A DNA stretch of 64,000 nucleotides from Trichomonas vaginalis G3 (taxonomy: Eukaryota > Parabasalia > Trichomonadida > Trichomonadidae). The notes below the pieces were generated by a model, which saw only the letters and a list, made by a program, of their open reading frames with translations, had not been told where the DNA came from and made no database searches. This document shows, in pieces, positions 1-10,034 of the stretch. Position 1 is the stretch's first letter; every line of letters begins with the position of its first letter. Both the position numbers and the translations under genes were made by a program. The stretch is from NCBI RefSeq assembly GCF_026262505.1, contig NC_067208.1:5155962-5219961 (forward strand), written 5' to 3'.

Positions 1-913
1 TAGCGACAATTACACCACCGGAGCCACTTAATAAGGCCAAAGCAGCTTCACAGGCGCTGAATAAGCAATTTGTTGTATTTGGAGCGCCAGATTGAGTAAG
101 TAAGTAGTTGAAGTAGGATTTAATTTCGTCAATTACGTCAATTAAAGTGGCTGTGCAGCCAGAGATGTAAGAAATATCTGTAAGATCGCAAATTACGGCT
201 TCTGTATGATCTGTAAAGCAGTATGCAGTAAGAACAGCTCCCATAGTGATTATACATATATGGGAATCTTGATTCATGCTGTCTAAGGCTGTTTTAGCAG
301 AAGTAATCATTTGATAAGTAAAACCGGACTGAACTGCTTCGTAAGTCATGTCGAAGATGAAGCAGAAGCTTGGGCCGCTGTCTGGTAATGAATTAAATAT
401 CTTTGGCGCTAACATATCAAAAACAGGATTTGTGAATTCAGGACGGGTTTGGACGGGTCCTGGACGTGTTGTATCTGTAAGCTGGAAATTCTGACCACAA
501 AATGGACATGTGACATGTGTTTCGCTTAAAATTTTATGAAATGGTGATAAATAAGCGTTACAGCTTGGACAACGGGATAATTTAACATCTCTAGTGTCTA
601 TTACTGGGACATTTGCTACTTGTGCTGGCGAAACTAAGACACTAACTGGAATTCCTAAATTATCTAAAACTTGTTTATTGCCTGGAAACATATTTACTGT
701 CGTTCTGAAGTATGGTGGCCTTTCAGGCTGATTTGGTGGCGGAGGTGGATTCATTATTAGTGGATTTACCCATGGTATAATTTGTTCAACTTTCGGAATC
801 GTGTTAACTGGCGGTTGCTGGTAGGTTGTAGGTTGCTGAGCTGCATAGACATTTTGCTGAGGCGCTACATCCGTCCGAACTGGCGCGCCTGCTTGAATAT
901 ATCTTCTACTCAT
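1..913 (-). CDS. Sec24-like COPII coat protein, N-terminal part
   Basis: The reading frame opens at an ATG at 911-913 and runs off the left edge of the window, leaving about 304 residues. COPII Sec24 binds cargo and helps form vesicles leaving the endoplasmic reticulum. A Pro/Gln-rich N-terminus (residues 1-70) is followed by a four-cysteine zinc finger (C115, C118, C136, C139, in the pattern RCPSC and CPFCG). The start of the vWA-like trunk domain follows (PSFCFIFDM near residue 181). The order of Pro-rich leader, zinc finger and trunk is that of Sec23/Sec24. The long leader and the GSGG stretch near the trunk end favour Sec24 over Sec23. The C-terminal beta-sandwich, helical and gelsolin domains lie outside the window, so completeness cannot be judged. 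Confidence 0.85.
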   Translation of the reverse strand, partial: MSRRYIQAGAPVRTDVAPQQNVYAAQQPTTYQQPPVNTIPKVEQIIPWVNPLIMNPPPPPNQPERPPYFRTTVNMFPGNKQVLDNLGIPVSVLVSPAQVANVPVIDTRDVKLSRCPSCNAYLSPFHKILSETHVTCPFCGQNFQLTDTTRPGPVQTRPEFTNPVFDMLAPKIFNSLPDSGPSFCFIFDMTYEAVQSGFTYQMITSAKTALDSMNQDSHICIITMGAVLTAYCFTDHTEAVICDLTDISYISGCTATLIDVIDEIKSYFNYLLTQSGAPNTTNCLFSACEAALALLSGSGGVIVA

Positions 914-1534
914 TTCCTTGACACTTTCCTGTCAGATTGATTTTTTATTCTGAGCATGCAGCCAAAGAACGAAATCTAATAATTTTTGCAAATTTTAAAA
1001 GCTATGACTTGAGATGTATTGAACACAAAAATAACTCAAAATAAAAAAAGAGTAAGATGCAAAATTTTGTGGATAAATCTCCTTTTATTTTACAATATCT
1101 TTATCGTTTTGATTTCACTTAATAAAAATCTATATTCAAAGTACTTTGGTTTACGCATATTCTGATACATATGATGTAGTATAAAAGACTGTTTATTTCA
1201 AGTTTGTATCACAGAAATTCGAAACAAATGATAAAGAAAAGAAAGTTTCGTTTAGATTTTCCTTATGATTTTTCGTCATGAATATGCATTTATTGCAACA
1301 TACGATCACTCATTAGGCTCTTCAAGTTACAAGATACAATCATGAAAGCTCTGTATAAATTTAGATATTTCTCCAAAGTTTTGACACTAATGCATTTTCA
1401 ATACAAAAGTTACAAAATCTATTTCAAGAAATGAACTCATTTCACTGCTTTTAATTGGGCTTCGCAAGCTCACCCTAAATATAAACTATAAAAGTGGATA
1501 ACATTTTTCTATAAATAATAAAACAAGTTATATT
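914..1534. other. AT-rich intergenic region
   Basis: This lies between the 5' end of the Sec24-like gene and the 3' end of the RabGAP gene, both on the minus strand. I see no ORF of note, no RNA gene and no clear trichomonad initiator next to the Sec24 start. Confidence 0.5.
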
Positions 1535-3082
1535 TTATTTAGAGATAAGTTTCAATTTTTCACACTTATAATTGATAAACTGGGAATTTGAAGGGAGAGG
1601 ATCGCAAGTACATCCCAAATGATATCTTTCATAAAGAACTATCGACAAACCAATAATTTGTTCGACATCCATGTTCCTTATGTATTCGTCAATGAAATTC
1701 ATGACTTCCTCAATTGCTCCACTCGTTGAAACAATTAATTGAGGGAATGAATTAATTAAAATTGCGGCACAAAAATATCTAATGAAAACGAAAGGTTTTT
1801 CATGGCTAAATATTGCATCCCAAAGCCTTAAGACACTTTCTAGTTTAAACTCACGTTTAAACAACAATATAATGTGTCTGTAAAGAAAAATTAAGTTCTG
1901 CAATTGATTGTTTTGGAGCCATTCAGCGAGATTTGGATGGAAATCTTTGATGATGTCGAAAACTCTCTCGAAAGCGAATTCTTGTTGTTTCAAGAGATCA
2001 GTGAACATCCTGTCTTGCTGTGTGATTGTCATCATCTTGCAAAGAATCTGGAAAATGAAGTTTTCGGCCGTTTCTTTGTCAACTTTTCGACCATCAACTA
2101 AGTTACAAGTTTTTTCGTTGTCCCAGGATTTTATGTACAAAATAATGAAAAGAGAAACGATATCTCCCATGCCTTGAACAAATCCTGTGTCTTTGCAATA
2201 CATAGCATAAGAAACTAAGACATTATTCAAAACGGAAAGATTTGGATGATCATCACGTGAAAATTGTTCTAAATTTCGGTCTGTACGCTTGACGTCTTTC
2301 ATTACATCATTAGCAAGCTTGGAAATCGAACTTGTTTCGTTCATTTGTATTTTCGGAATATTATTCCAAGATTTACGAATTGATTCGTAAATATAATTGT
2401 TATTTGTAATAGAAGCGATGTTCTCATCATAAGACTTATTAGGATCGTATATTCCAAGCAAATAAAGCCAAACAAACCATCTTGATTCTTCATCAAGGCC
2501 GTGTGTCATTACTTTCGCTTTCAATGCTTGTGAATTCGAAAGGTCTTTCTTTGCCTCGGCAAAACTAATAGGTTTTCCGCGGACAATTGGATCTTTTCCA
2601 AATGATTTCATGATTTTAAGGTGTTCTGATATATAAACAGCTTCTGAGTGAGTAATAAATTTGTTTGATGGTATTTTTCGCTCGTAATAACGTAAATTTA
2701 TGTAATAATGATTTGTCTCCGGTTTTTCAACAATCAATTTCGACTTTAAGAATTGAAATAGATGTTTAATTGAAGCCAGGGCAATTTTGGACTTAAAAGT
2801 TAAAAGTGGAAGTTGTGAAGAATCTTCGAAAAGAAATTGAAGAGTTACAGACTCCATACTTGAAATTTCTTTAACTATTTCAACTAGTTCGCAAAGTCTC
2901 CATCCGATGTGAAATAGTTCTGGTGAGTATTCTATTCCACAAATTTTGATTTTTCCATTTGGTTGCCATTCGCAAAAAATTTCATCATAACTACGCGATA
3001 ATATAAAAGTTCCTTCTGTCTGAACATCTGGAAATATATGAAAGAATGCTTTCGGAAGAGAATATAAAACACAACGATTCAT
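1535..3082 (-). CDS. TBC-domain RabGAP (GYP7/TBC1D15-like)
   Basis: This 515-residue protein is a GTPase-activating protein for Rab GTPases. Residues 1-180 form an unrecognised N-terminal region rich in beta-type sequence. The TBC domain covers about residues 185-450. The arginine-finger motif IxxDxxR reads V260-xx-D263-xx-R266 (MKDVKRTDR), and the glutamine-finger motif YxQG reads F301-V-Q303-G304 (FVQGMGD). Both catalytic fingers are present, so the protein should be active. The ATG at 3080-3082 is the first in frame. A Rab GTPase lies about 5 kb away, but there is no evidence that the two are partners. Confidence 0.88.
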   Translation of the reverse strand: MNRCVLYSLPKAFFHIFPDVQTEGTFILSRSYDEIFCEWQPNGKIKICGIEYSPELFHIGWRLCELVEIVKEISSMESVTLQFLFEDSSQLPLLTFKSKIALASIKHLFQFLKSKLIVEKPETNHYYINLRYYERKIPSNKFITHSEAVYISEHLKIMKSFGKDPIVRGKPISFAEAKKDLSNSQALKAKVMTHGLDEESRWFVWLYLLGIYDPNKSYDENIASITNNNYIYESIRKSWNNIPKIQMNETSSISKLANDVMKDVKRTDRNLEQFSRDDHPNLSVLNNVLVSYAMYCKDTGFVQGMGDIVSLFIILYIKSWDNEKTCNLVDGRKVDKETAENFIFQILCKMMTITQQDRMFTDLLKQQEFAFERVFDIIKDFHPNLAEWLQNNQLQNLIFLYRHIILLFKREFKLESVLRLWDAIFSHEKPFVFIRYFCAAILINSFPQLIVSTSGAIEEVMNFIDEYIRNMDVEQIIGLSIVLYERYHLGCTCDPLPSNSQFINYKCEKLKLISK

Positions 3083-3528
3083 TTAATTTCAGGGTCTAGT
3101 AAAAATAAAATGGGGATTGTTTTTATATTTTCCGCTTCAATTTTTAATTTTGTCAAATGAACCTGTTTCAATGTGAAATAGTTCTGATGCAGTTTTTATT
3201 TATTTCATCTGTGAGACGAACTACGCCTGCGTCATGAAGATAAATAAAGAGACAAAGAAAGACGTAATAGCTCCTGTCATCACTAGCGCCGATTTATTCA
3301 TGTTTGCCACTTCATAATATGTATGAAATTGAATATCTGAAGAATTTTTCACATTTTTTGTGGGAAATAGATAGAAATATATGAAATTCTTGAATCGATT
3401 AAGTACTCATATCATATTTGGGACTATTTTTCGTCCTTATTTAGAAACTAAATGACAGAAGTTTGAAAGTAATAAAAAACTTACTTGAAAACATGTGTAA
3501 AAAAAAAAATGAAAGAAAATTCTGCATT
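3083..3528. other. Intergenic region
   Basis: AT-rich DNA between two minus-strand genes. No convincing feature is seen. A short minus ORF overlapping its left part looks like a chance frame. Confidence 0.45.
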
Positions 3529-4482
3529 TTATAGATTATAGTTAACAACACTATCTGTTGAATGAGTAGTTTCGGAAGATTGTTGAATTCGAACAATTGG
3601 ATATCGAGTTCGATAAAATCTTCGAAATTCATACTCATATATTAAAGAGAAGTTCAAAATTAAGGTTGTTCCTATTAATTTCAATACACTCATGTTTTCC
3701 TTGGTCCAGAATAGTACAAATGATGTGATATCTAAAGCAATAAAATGCAAACAATAAGAAATAACATGAGTTTCAATTTCTCCAACTCTTTTTTCTTCTA
3801 ACATCAGAATATTTGATACGAAGAATAAAATCCCATTCAAGAATTGAAAAACCCAAAATTTTGTTGAAAACGGTCTCTGAAATGTATCAAATTCACCAGC
3901 GTACCATACAAATGGTGTTAATATAAATGGAGTCATTAAATAAAAGTAATTATAAAGGAGAGACTCGTTATTTTCAAAATTTCTTAAAACTCTTCGCAAA
4001 AGAGTATTGTATGATGATCCAAAAAGACATGAAATAGCTGCGTAAATATATCCTCGCCATCTAATTCGCTTTTCTGCATAATAACAAATCAAAATTCCGA
4101 ATAAAACTCCAAAGCAGCCAATTCGCGTAAATTTATTAAGTAACCTATGAAGTATTAAGTATCCTAATATCACATCTAATGAAGTTGATAGCGAAAATAG
4201 ATTTTGAAAAGTTGAAATATTTAGATACTGCATTGTTTTACTTGCAAGTACAATTTTCAGCAACAAAGAGCAGCATGCAGGTAATGAGTGTAAAATTGAT
4301 TTAATTTCGAAATTAATTTGAAAAAATGCTTGAAATAATTGACTTCTACAACTAAATATGCGGATAAATAAGATACACATAAGGGAAATCCAGCACTGAA
4401 ACCATGTCGTGAATAAGCCAGATGATTTAATGGAAGGATTTGCTAAACAGTTGTATAAAATCGTGATTCGAAGAATAGACAC
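3529..4482 (-). CDS. Multipass membrane protein, SLC35/nucleotide-sugar-transporter-like
   Basis: About 317 residues with eight to ten hydrophobic segments separated by short basic loops. The spacing and the early GLFTTWFQ segment resemble triose-phosphate/nucleotide-sugar transporters (SLC35, TPT family), which carry activated sugars into the Golgi or ER. The exact substrate cannot be told. The first codon at 4480-4482 is GTG, not ATG. The frame stays open upstream to a stop without meeting an ATG, and the next in-frame ATG lies inside the second hydrophobic segment. The 5' end may therefore be damaged or lie beyond an unrecognised intron. A general drug/metabolite transporter (EamA) is the main alternative. 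Confidence 0.6.
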   Translation of the reverse strand: MSILRITILYNCLANPSIKSSGLFTTWFQCWISLMCILFIRIFSCRSQLFQAFFQINFEIKSILHSLPACCSLLLKIVLASKTMQYLNISTFQNLFSLSTSLDVILGYLILHRLLNKFTRIGCFGVLFGILICYYAEKRIRWRGYIYAAISCLFGSSYNTLLRRVLRNFENNESLLYNYFYLMTPFILTPFVWYAGEFDTFQRPFSTKFWVFQFLNGILFFVSNILMLEEKRVGEIETHVISYCLHFIALDITSFVLFWTKENMSVLKLIGTTLILNFSLIYEYEFRRFYRTRYPIVRIQQSSETTHSTDSVVNYNL

Positions 4483-4697
4483 TACTGTATTGAGTTCGAT
4501 TAATCTTATTTCTGATTTAGTTTGAACTATTAGCTAGTTTGTCTACTTGATGAAAAATTATCAATTAATTATATCGGTGCATCGCGCCGATAAAATTAAG
4601 GCAGAAAAAATATTCTTGTTTATAAAAATATAGTATACGTGGACCATTATAAGCCAGTTTTTAACTCAATTTCATATTTTCAGAATGTGAAAATTTG

Positions 4698-4706
4698 TCA
4701 CTTTTC
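4698..4706 (+). promoter_or_regulatory. Trichomonad initiator (Inr) element
   Basis: TCACTTTTC fits the first nine positions of the T. vaginalis initiator consensus TCAYTWYTCATTA. It lies 22 bp upstream of the ATG at 4729 and so favours that start over the upstream in-frame ATG at 4639. The start site itself would be the A at 4700. Confidence 0.5.
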
Positions 4707-4728
4707 GGCACAATTTGTTTTTAATAAA

Positions 4729-7263
4729 ATGTCCAGCTCGGAGCAACAAGCAAATGAATTTAACATGAATCTAAACAATTATGAGATCTTTGAAGAATTT
4801 AAATACCCTGATCAGGCTTCAAAAATTATATGGAGTATCAATTCCAATAATATTTTACAAATATCATCAGAAATCATCGAACTCATCCAAAATAAAAAAA
4901 TTTCCGTCCAAATGGTGCGCAGTTTAATTGAAAATTTTCACTTATTCGTAGAAAAGAAATTAGCTTATTTGCAGAGCTATATGCACAGCTATTAAACAGA
5001 TGTCCATAGATGGTTAATACAGAAATGAAGAGTTTATTGATTTTAACATATTATAAAAGATACCAATCTGATGAATCCAAGTCAAAATCGATAGAAGTAG
5101 AAGAAATTCTCAATATATATTCAACAGAGTCACCATTATACTATATTGCATGGGACAAAGTAGATGATCTTAAAGCTAAATTCCCAAATCTTAATATCCT
5201 AAATTCTTTTGGTTATTTAAATACGGGTCAGAATTATGTTTCAATTACCTAAGGAATTTAGGAGCTAAATATATTTCCTCATCCGGAAAGCATGCTGTTC
5301 AAAGTTGTAATATGAACATTTTTTCACAAATGCTCGATGACGGTAAATCATTTAAAGGAATGATTAATACAGCATTGAATTATCATAATTTTGAAATTGC
5401 AAAATATCTTAGATCTAATTTAGGACAGGTTCCTGATTGCAGAATATCAGATTGCATGTATTATGGGAATTTTGACTTTGCTTCTTATTTAATTTCTAAT
5501 GGGGCAGATGTTAACAATGAATTTAATTTCTATCTTTTCATATATATTGTTGTTTTATGAAATATTTAATATCGATGATACACCTATTACTGCTGCAATT
5601 CGGCTAAATTCGATAGCTATTGTCAGACTCTTAGTTGAACATGGTGCTGATATCAACAAAATATATCTTCTCTTTCTTCTTTTCATAATTTTATACAATT
5701 CATATCAGCCATCTTGTTGATGTAATTCTTTTTATATTTTATATAAATATAACTCCTCTCATTATTGCAGTTCAACTAAATTATGTTGATATTGTCAAAT
5801 TTTTAATTGAACATGGAGCGGATGTCAACTTGAAAGTTATTATATTTCGGCTCATATCAATCTTTATTTTATCAGATCAACTATATTTATATTGCATTAT
5901 GTTTCGTTCAATATCTATCATTTCTTTATGATTTTATCTTTCTTTGCATGTTTTTCATTGCTTTTTCAAATTTATTTTCAACTTAAATCTTTCATTGTTT
6001 TATGTTAGAATTTTATTTCTTTTCATATTTATCATTGTTTTATGATATTCTCTTTCTTCCAATATATATCTTTATTTTATTGCGTTCGCTTTCTTTAATT
6101 ATCTATTATTGATTTATGATATATTCTTTGTTTTCAAACAAATCATTGTTTAATGAAATTTATTTTATTTTTATCTTACCCCTCTCATCATTGCTATTCA
6201 AGAAAATTCGATTGAAGCTATCAAACTCTTAGTTGAACATGGCGCAGATGTTAACATGGAAATTTTTCTCTTTCTTTTCATATATATCATTATTTCGTGA
6301 TATTCCCTTTATTTATATATACATCATTGCAAAATACAATTCACCTTCCATCCATATCTAACATTGATTAATAAAATTAACTCACTTTTCATATCAATCA
6401 TTGTTTTCTGTAATTTTCTTTAATTACATGTATTTCATTATTTTACCACATTCGCTTTCATTGAGTGTCTTTCATTACTTTATCGCATTTACTTTGTTTC
6501 TATATCTATTATTGTTTTATTTCGTTCTCCTAATATTCATGTCTATCTTTGTTTTTTGAAATTTATTTTTTCCTCATGCATGCCCTCTAAGTTTTGCCAT
6601 TAAGGAAAATAAGATTGATATTGTCAGGTACTTAGTTGAGCATGGAGCAGATCCCAACATAGGATTATTTCTCTTTTTTTTAATGTCTATCATTTGTTTT
6701 ATTTAGTTTCCTTTCCATTAATTTATATCATTGCTTTATTGTATTCTCTTTCTTCACATGTATATCATTGTTTTATGGAATTCTCTTTCATTTCATGTGT
6801 ATCATTATTTAATGATGAATTCTATTATTACTCACTCATATGCTCATTCTTTTCATATACATCATTGTTTTGTGAAATTTTCTTTCTTTCCACATCAATC
6901 AGTATTTTATCCAATTCTATTTCATTAAATGATTATCCTCTCTTTTTGGCAATTTTTGAACGTAACATTGAAATTGTCAAACTCCTAGTTGAACATGGAG
7001 CAGATGTTAACAAGAACTGCATACTCTTTCATTTAATATCTTTTATCATTTTATGAAATTTTCATTCTTGTAATATCAATAATTGTTTTATTTTATTCTT
7101 TTTCTCTCCATATCAACCATTGTTTTATCGAATCCTCTTTATAGCTATATAAATCATAATTTTATAGTAACAAATCTCCTCTTGATATGGCAACCAGTTT
7201 TGGTACGAAAGATATAAAAACATATTTAATTCGACATGGCGCCAAAAAATGCTACATATCATG
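4729..7263 (+). pseudogene. Decayed ankyrin-repeat gene with T-rich spacers
   Basis: The preferred start is the ATG at 4729 (MSSSEQQANEF), just after the initiator. The N-terminal part, to about 5,500, resembles the helical head of trichomonad ankyrin proteins but is split by stops at 4,993 and 5,250. Then come ankyrin modules ending in the usual (V/I)EHGAD(V/I)N: about 5,575-5,660, 5,745-5,835, 6,176-6,262, 6,583-6,663 and 6,925-7,017. A closing module at 7,165-7,263 ends in RHGAKKCYIS and a stop. Each module is separated from the next by 80-330 bp of T-rich repeated DNA with stops in all frames. No GTATGT donor or ACTAACACACAG acceptor was seen at the joints, so the spacers do not look like trichomonad introns. 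I infer a dead gene. Confidence 0.7.
5520..7160 (+). repeat. T-rich degenerate minisatellite between ankyrin modules
   Basis: The spacers are built from a loose 35-50 bp unit containing TCATATATATCATTG and TTTTATGAAATTCTCTTTC. The unit recurs dozens of times, and the spacers begin at the same codon position after GAD(V/I)N in successive ankyrin modules. Confidence 0.65.
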
Positions 7264-7855
7264 ATAAATCAAAAGCATTTATTCACATCCAAAGAAAAAA
7301 ATAAAATCTATTAAGAATAAAATCCAACATTTTATATTTATTTACATTATCAGCATAACAAATTTTGAATGCTAATATTCGCTCAATACATTAATAGAAT
7401 ATTTGTTATAAAATTGTTTATAATATAACAAATATGAAGTTTTGGTTGTAAATGACATAAAATTCAATATTACATCCAAACGATATCAAAATATATTGTT
7501 GATATCATCTGAAATCATGAATTTTCATCAATTAGTACATGCCGAAGATCAAAATCAAAGAAGGTATCCATGCAGTAACATTTTAAAGCAATAACATGCA
7601 GATAATGTGATTGTATGATTTCCTGAAGAAAAAAAAAGAATCAAATAATTGTTGTGATTGATGAAAGGAATATGAAGTTTTTATATGTGGATTTATCAAA
7701 AATACAAAAATTACATGTAAACCGTGCTAAATTTACGAAATAATAGTACAAAGAAATTATAATTATATAAATAATGAATAAAACAAATGATTCATCGCAA
7801 ATGAGATCAAGTATCCTCTAAATCCACACTCTTTTGCAATTGTACAAATTAATAT
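7264..7855. other. AT-rich intergenic region
   Basis: This is the convergent intergenic region between the ankyrin remnant and the Rab gene. I see no gene or structured element in it. Confidence 0.5.
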
Positions 7856-8455
7856 TTAACAACAAGGTTTATTATTCTTATCTTCTAATGATCTATTAGT
7901 TACTTGACTTGGCGATTTATTTGGACCCTTATATACTTTGGCTGCTGCTTGGAATAATTCGTTAACGCCTTCTTTTGTTAATGAAGACGTTAAAAACGGT
8001 CCTTGGCAATCATAACCCTGTATTTGAGGAATCACCTCTTGTTTAAATTGTTGATTTTGTTCTGGTGTGTGAAGATCTGCTTTTGTCATTACAAAGAATA
8101 GAGTACAGGTTGGAACTTCTTCCCGAACTCTAGTAACCCAATTAACGATTTCTTTTGTTGACTGTTCATCGCCTGCTTGGAAACAAATAAATGCTACATC
8201 TGAATCTCTGAAGAAAAGCTTACTAATCGAATGGTAACGTTCTTGGCCTGCAGTATCCCATATCTGAAGGCATAATGTATATCCATTTTCTAGTTTAATG
8301 TCAATGCAGCTATAACTTGGTGCGACGGTTGGATTTGTTTGATATTCGAACTTCTGTTTGAAATATGCAGATAGTAGGCATGTTTTGCCGACACCGCTAT
8401 CACCAACTAATATAATCTTAAGCGTAGGTTTCCCTACTTGTGGTATTCCACTCAT
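7856..8455 (-). CDS. Rab-family small GTPase
   Basis: A 199-residue Rab GTPase, a molecular switch in vesicle traffic. The P-loop is GDSGVGKT at residues 18-25, the switch I threonine is T43, and switch II is WDTAGQERY at 66-74. The base-recognition motif reads TKAD at 124-127 in place of NKxD, a conservative change. The protein ends in a CC pair (198-199), a double geranylgeranylation site that would anchor it to membranes. Length and motif spacing are normal for Rabs. The subfamily is uncertain; switch I (PTVAPSY) departs from the usual PTIGVDF. Confidence 0.95.
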   Translation of the reverse strand: MSGIPQVGKPTLKIILVGDSGVGKTCLLSAYFKQKFEYQTNPTVAPSYSCIDIKLENGYTLCLQIWDTAGQERYHSISKLFFRDSDVAFICFQAGDEQSTKEIVNWVTRVREEVPTCTLFFVMTKADLHTPEQNQQFKQEVIPQIQGYDCQGPFLTSSLTKEGVNELFQAAAKVYKGPNKSPSQVTNRSLEDKNNKPCC

Positions 8456-9080
8456 TTTGTCAATTGAATGGATGTAAAATAGATAATTTATTTTGCTATA
8501 GAAATAATTGAATAAATAGCTAGATTAATAATGTGGATGTAATTGCTTTCAAATTCGTCGGTTTTTCCCTCTCAATTTGAAGCAAAATTTGATTTCGTAA
8601 GTTGATTCTCAATTCGATTCCCACAGTTTTATCGTCTATCGCTCTAACCAGATACAGTTATCTCATATGAAAGCTATTTGATATATGTCATCAGAGGTAA
8701 TATCATATTATTTATTATTTAGATCTTTTTTTCTAAATTAATCGCGTCATAACAAAATTAACCGCAAAAATATTAGCGAAGTAATAGGAGACCATGTTTT
8801 TGAATTAAGTATTTCAATTCAGTGCTGAGTACTCACAGAGCAGATGCTAGTTTTCAAAATAAATGCAAAAATGTGCAAGCATGTAATTAATAGTTTTATA
8901 TCAATTAGAACTAGTATGTCTGTTGAACACATGACATAGAATTTAATATAAAGTTGGTTTATTGTGATAATGTGATTCAAAAATAAAAAAATTTATGGTG
9001 TTTTATGATAGAACCCTAGTGTATGGCCTTTACATATGTATTTAATATCGTTTTCCTAAAGCAGAGTTCATAATTATATA
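8456..9080. other. Divergent intergenic region
   Basis: AT-rich DNA between the Rab gene (minus) and the thioesterase gene (plus). A weak initiator-like TCATAATTA lies at 9068-9076, 4 bp before the thioesterase ATG. Nothing else is recognised. Confidence 0.4.
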
Positions 9081-9482
9081 ATGGATGACACAATAGGGCG
9101 TGCCATCCTCAAAGTTACTGAGAAAAATATAAATTCTGCTCTCAAAAGCGGAGCCACAAAAATACTCTCATGCTCAATCTTGCTCGGATTAATGGAAGAA
9201 GCGTCAGTAAATGCATTATCATCAACGTGTTTCATATCAGATCAAAATGCCATTAGCCACTATACATCGATTGATTACTTACGGCCTTCTAAACTTGGAT
9301 CTACTGTTACTGCAACAGCTAAAATAAAAAATCTTGATCTTCGAGGTGTTCATCTCGAAATTGAAGCTCGCGATGAAGAAGGTCTTATAGGAGTTGGCAA
9401 ACATACTCGTGTTTTTATTGATCAAGAAGAATTTGAGAGAAAATGTTACGAAAAATATCGAAATTCACTTTTCAAGCAATGA
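9081..9482 (+). CDS. Hotdog-fold thioesterase, FlK-like
   Basis: A 133-residue protein that fits a single hotdog domain. MEEAS (residues 38-42) sits on the central helix where such thioesterases carry a catalytic acidic residue. It is followed by the strand segment ISHYTSIDYLRPSKLGS and a closing strand with GLIGVGKHTRVFID (H108). The layout matches the small acyl-CoA thioesterases related to the fluoroacetyl-CoA thioesterase FlK and to PaaI-like enzymes, which hydrolyse acyl-CoA esters and are often bacterial. The substrate is unknown. The gene looks intact, and its ATG follows a weak initiator. Transfer from bacteria is possible but cannot be shown here. Confidence 0.75.
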   Translation: MDDTIGRAILKVTEKNINSALKSGATKILSCSILLGLMEEASVNALSSTCFISDQNAISHYTSIDYLRPSKLGSTVTATAKIKNLDLRGVHLEIEARDEEGLIGVGKHTRVFIDQEEFERKCYEKYRNSLFKQ

Positions 9483-10034
9483 TATATATTTATTGTTCGA
9501 AAGTGATTGCAAATATAAGAGTCATTAACTAAATTATATTCAAAACCGTAAAAATAATAAAATTGTATATTTATTCTGATTAATATTGCAGTTTTTTCTG
9601 TCTTTATTTTTCATATTCATGTTGAAATGTAAGATTGTTTTAACAAATCTGGAGCTTTATACATAAATTTTTATTTCATTCATAATATTCAATTTTAAGA
9701 AGAATTTGCGATACATATTTCATAGATCTACGATGTACGTCATATGTTAGATGCCTTGGAGCATTTCCCATAAATATATTTTATTTCTCATCAAACTTTA
9801 TGTGTTTTTGGAAATTGATGATCACTACTTTACTAATTCAGTAATTTATGCTTATCCTAACAGTATACAAAGAAAATTTTTAAAATTCTGAAAAAAAATT
9901 GAATCAAATCCAAGTAAATTTGAATAATCATGAGAGAAGTAATTAAAAATTAAACTAAAGATAAGTTATTATTTACAAAATCATACAAAAAAAACATAAA
10001 AATTTTAATAAATGTAAACAAAATCTTAATTAGA
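9483..10034. other. Convergent intergenic region
   Basis: AT-rich DNA shared by the 3' ends of the thioesterase and ULK4-like genes. No feature beyond T- and A-runs. Confidence 0.45.

Noticed and set aside
5520-7160. Spacers between ankyrin modules as spliceosomal introns
   Set aside because: No GTATGT donors or ACTAACACACAG acceptors were seen at the joints.
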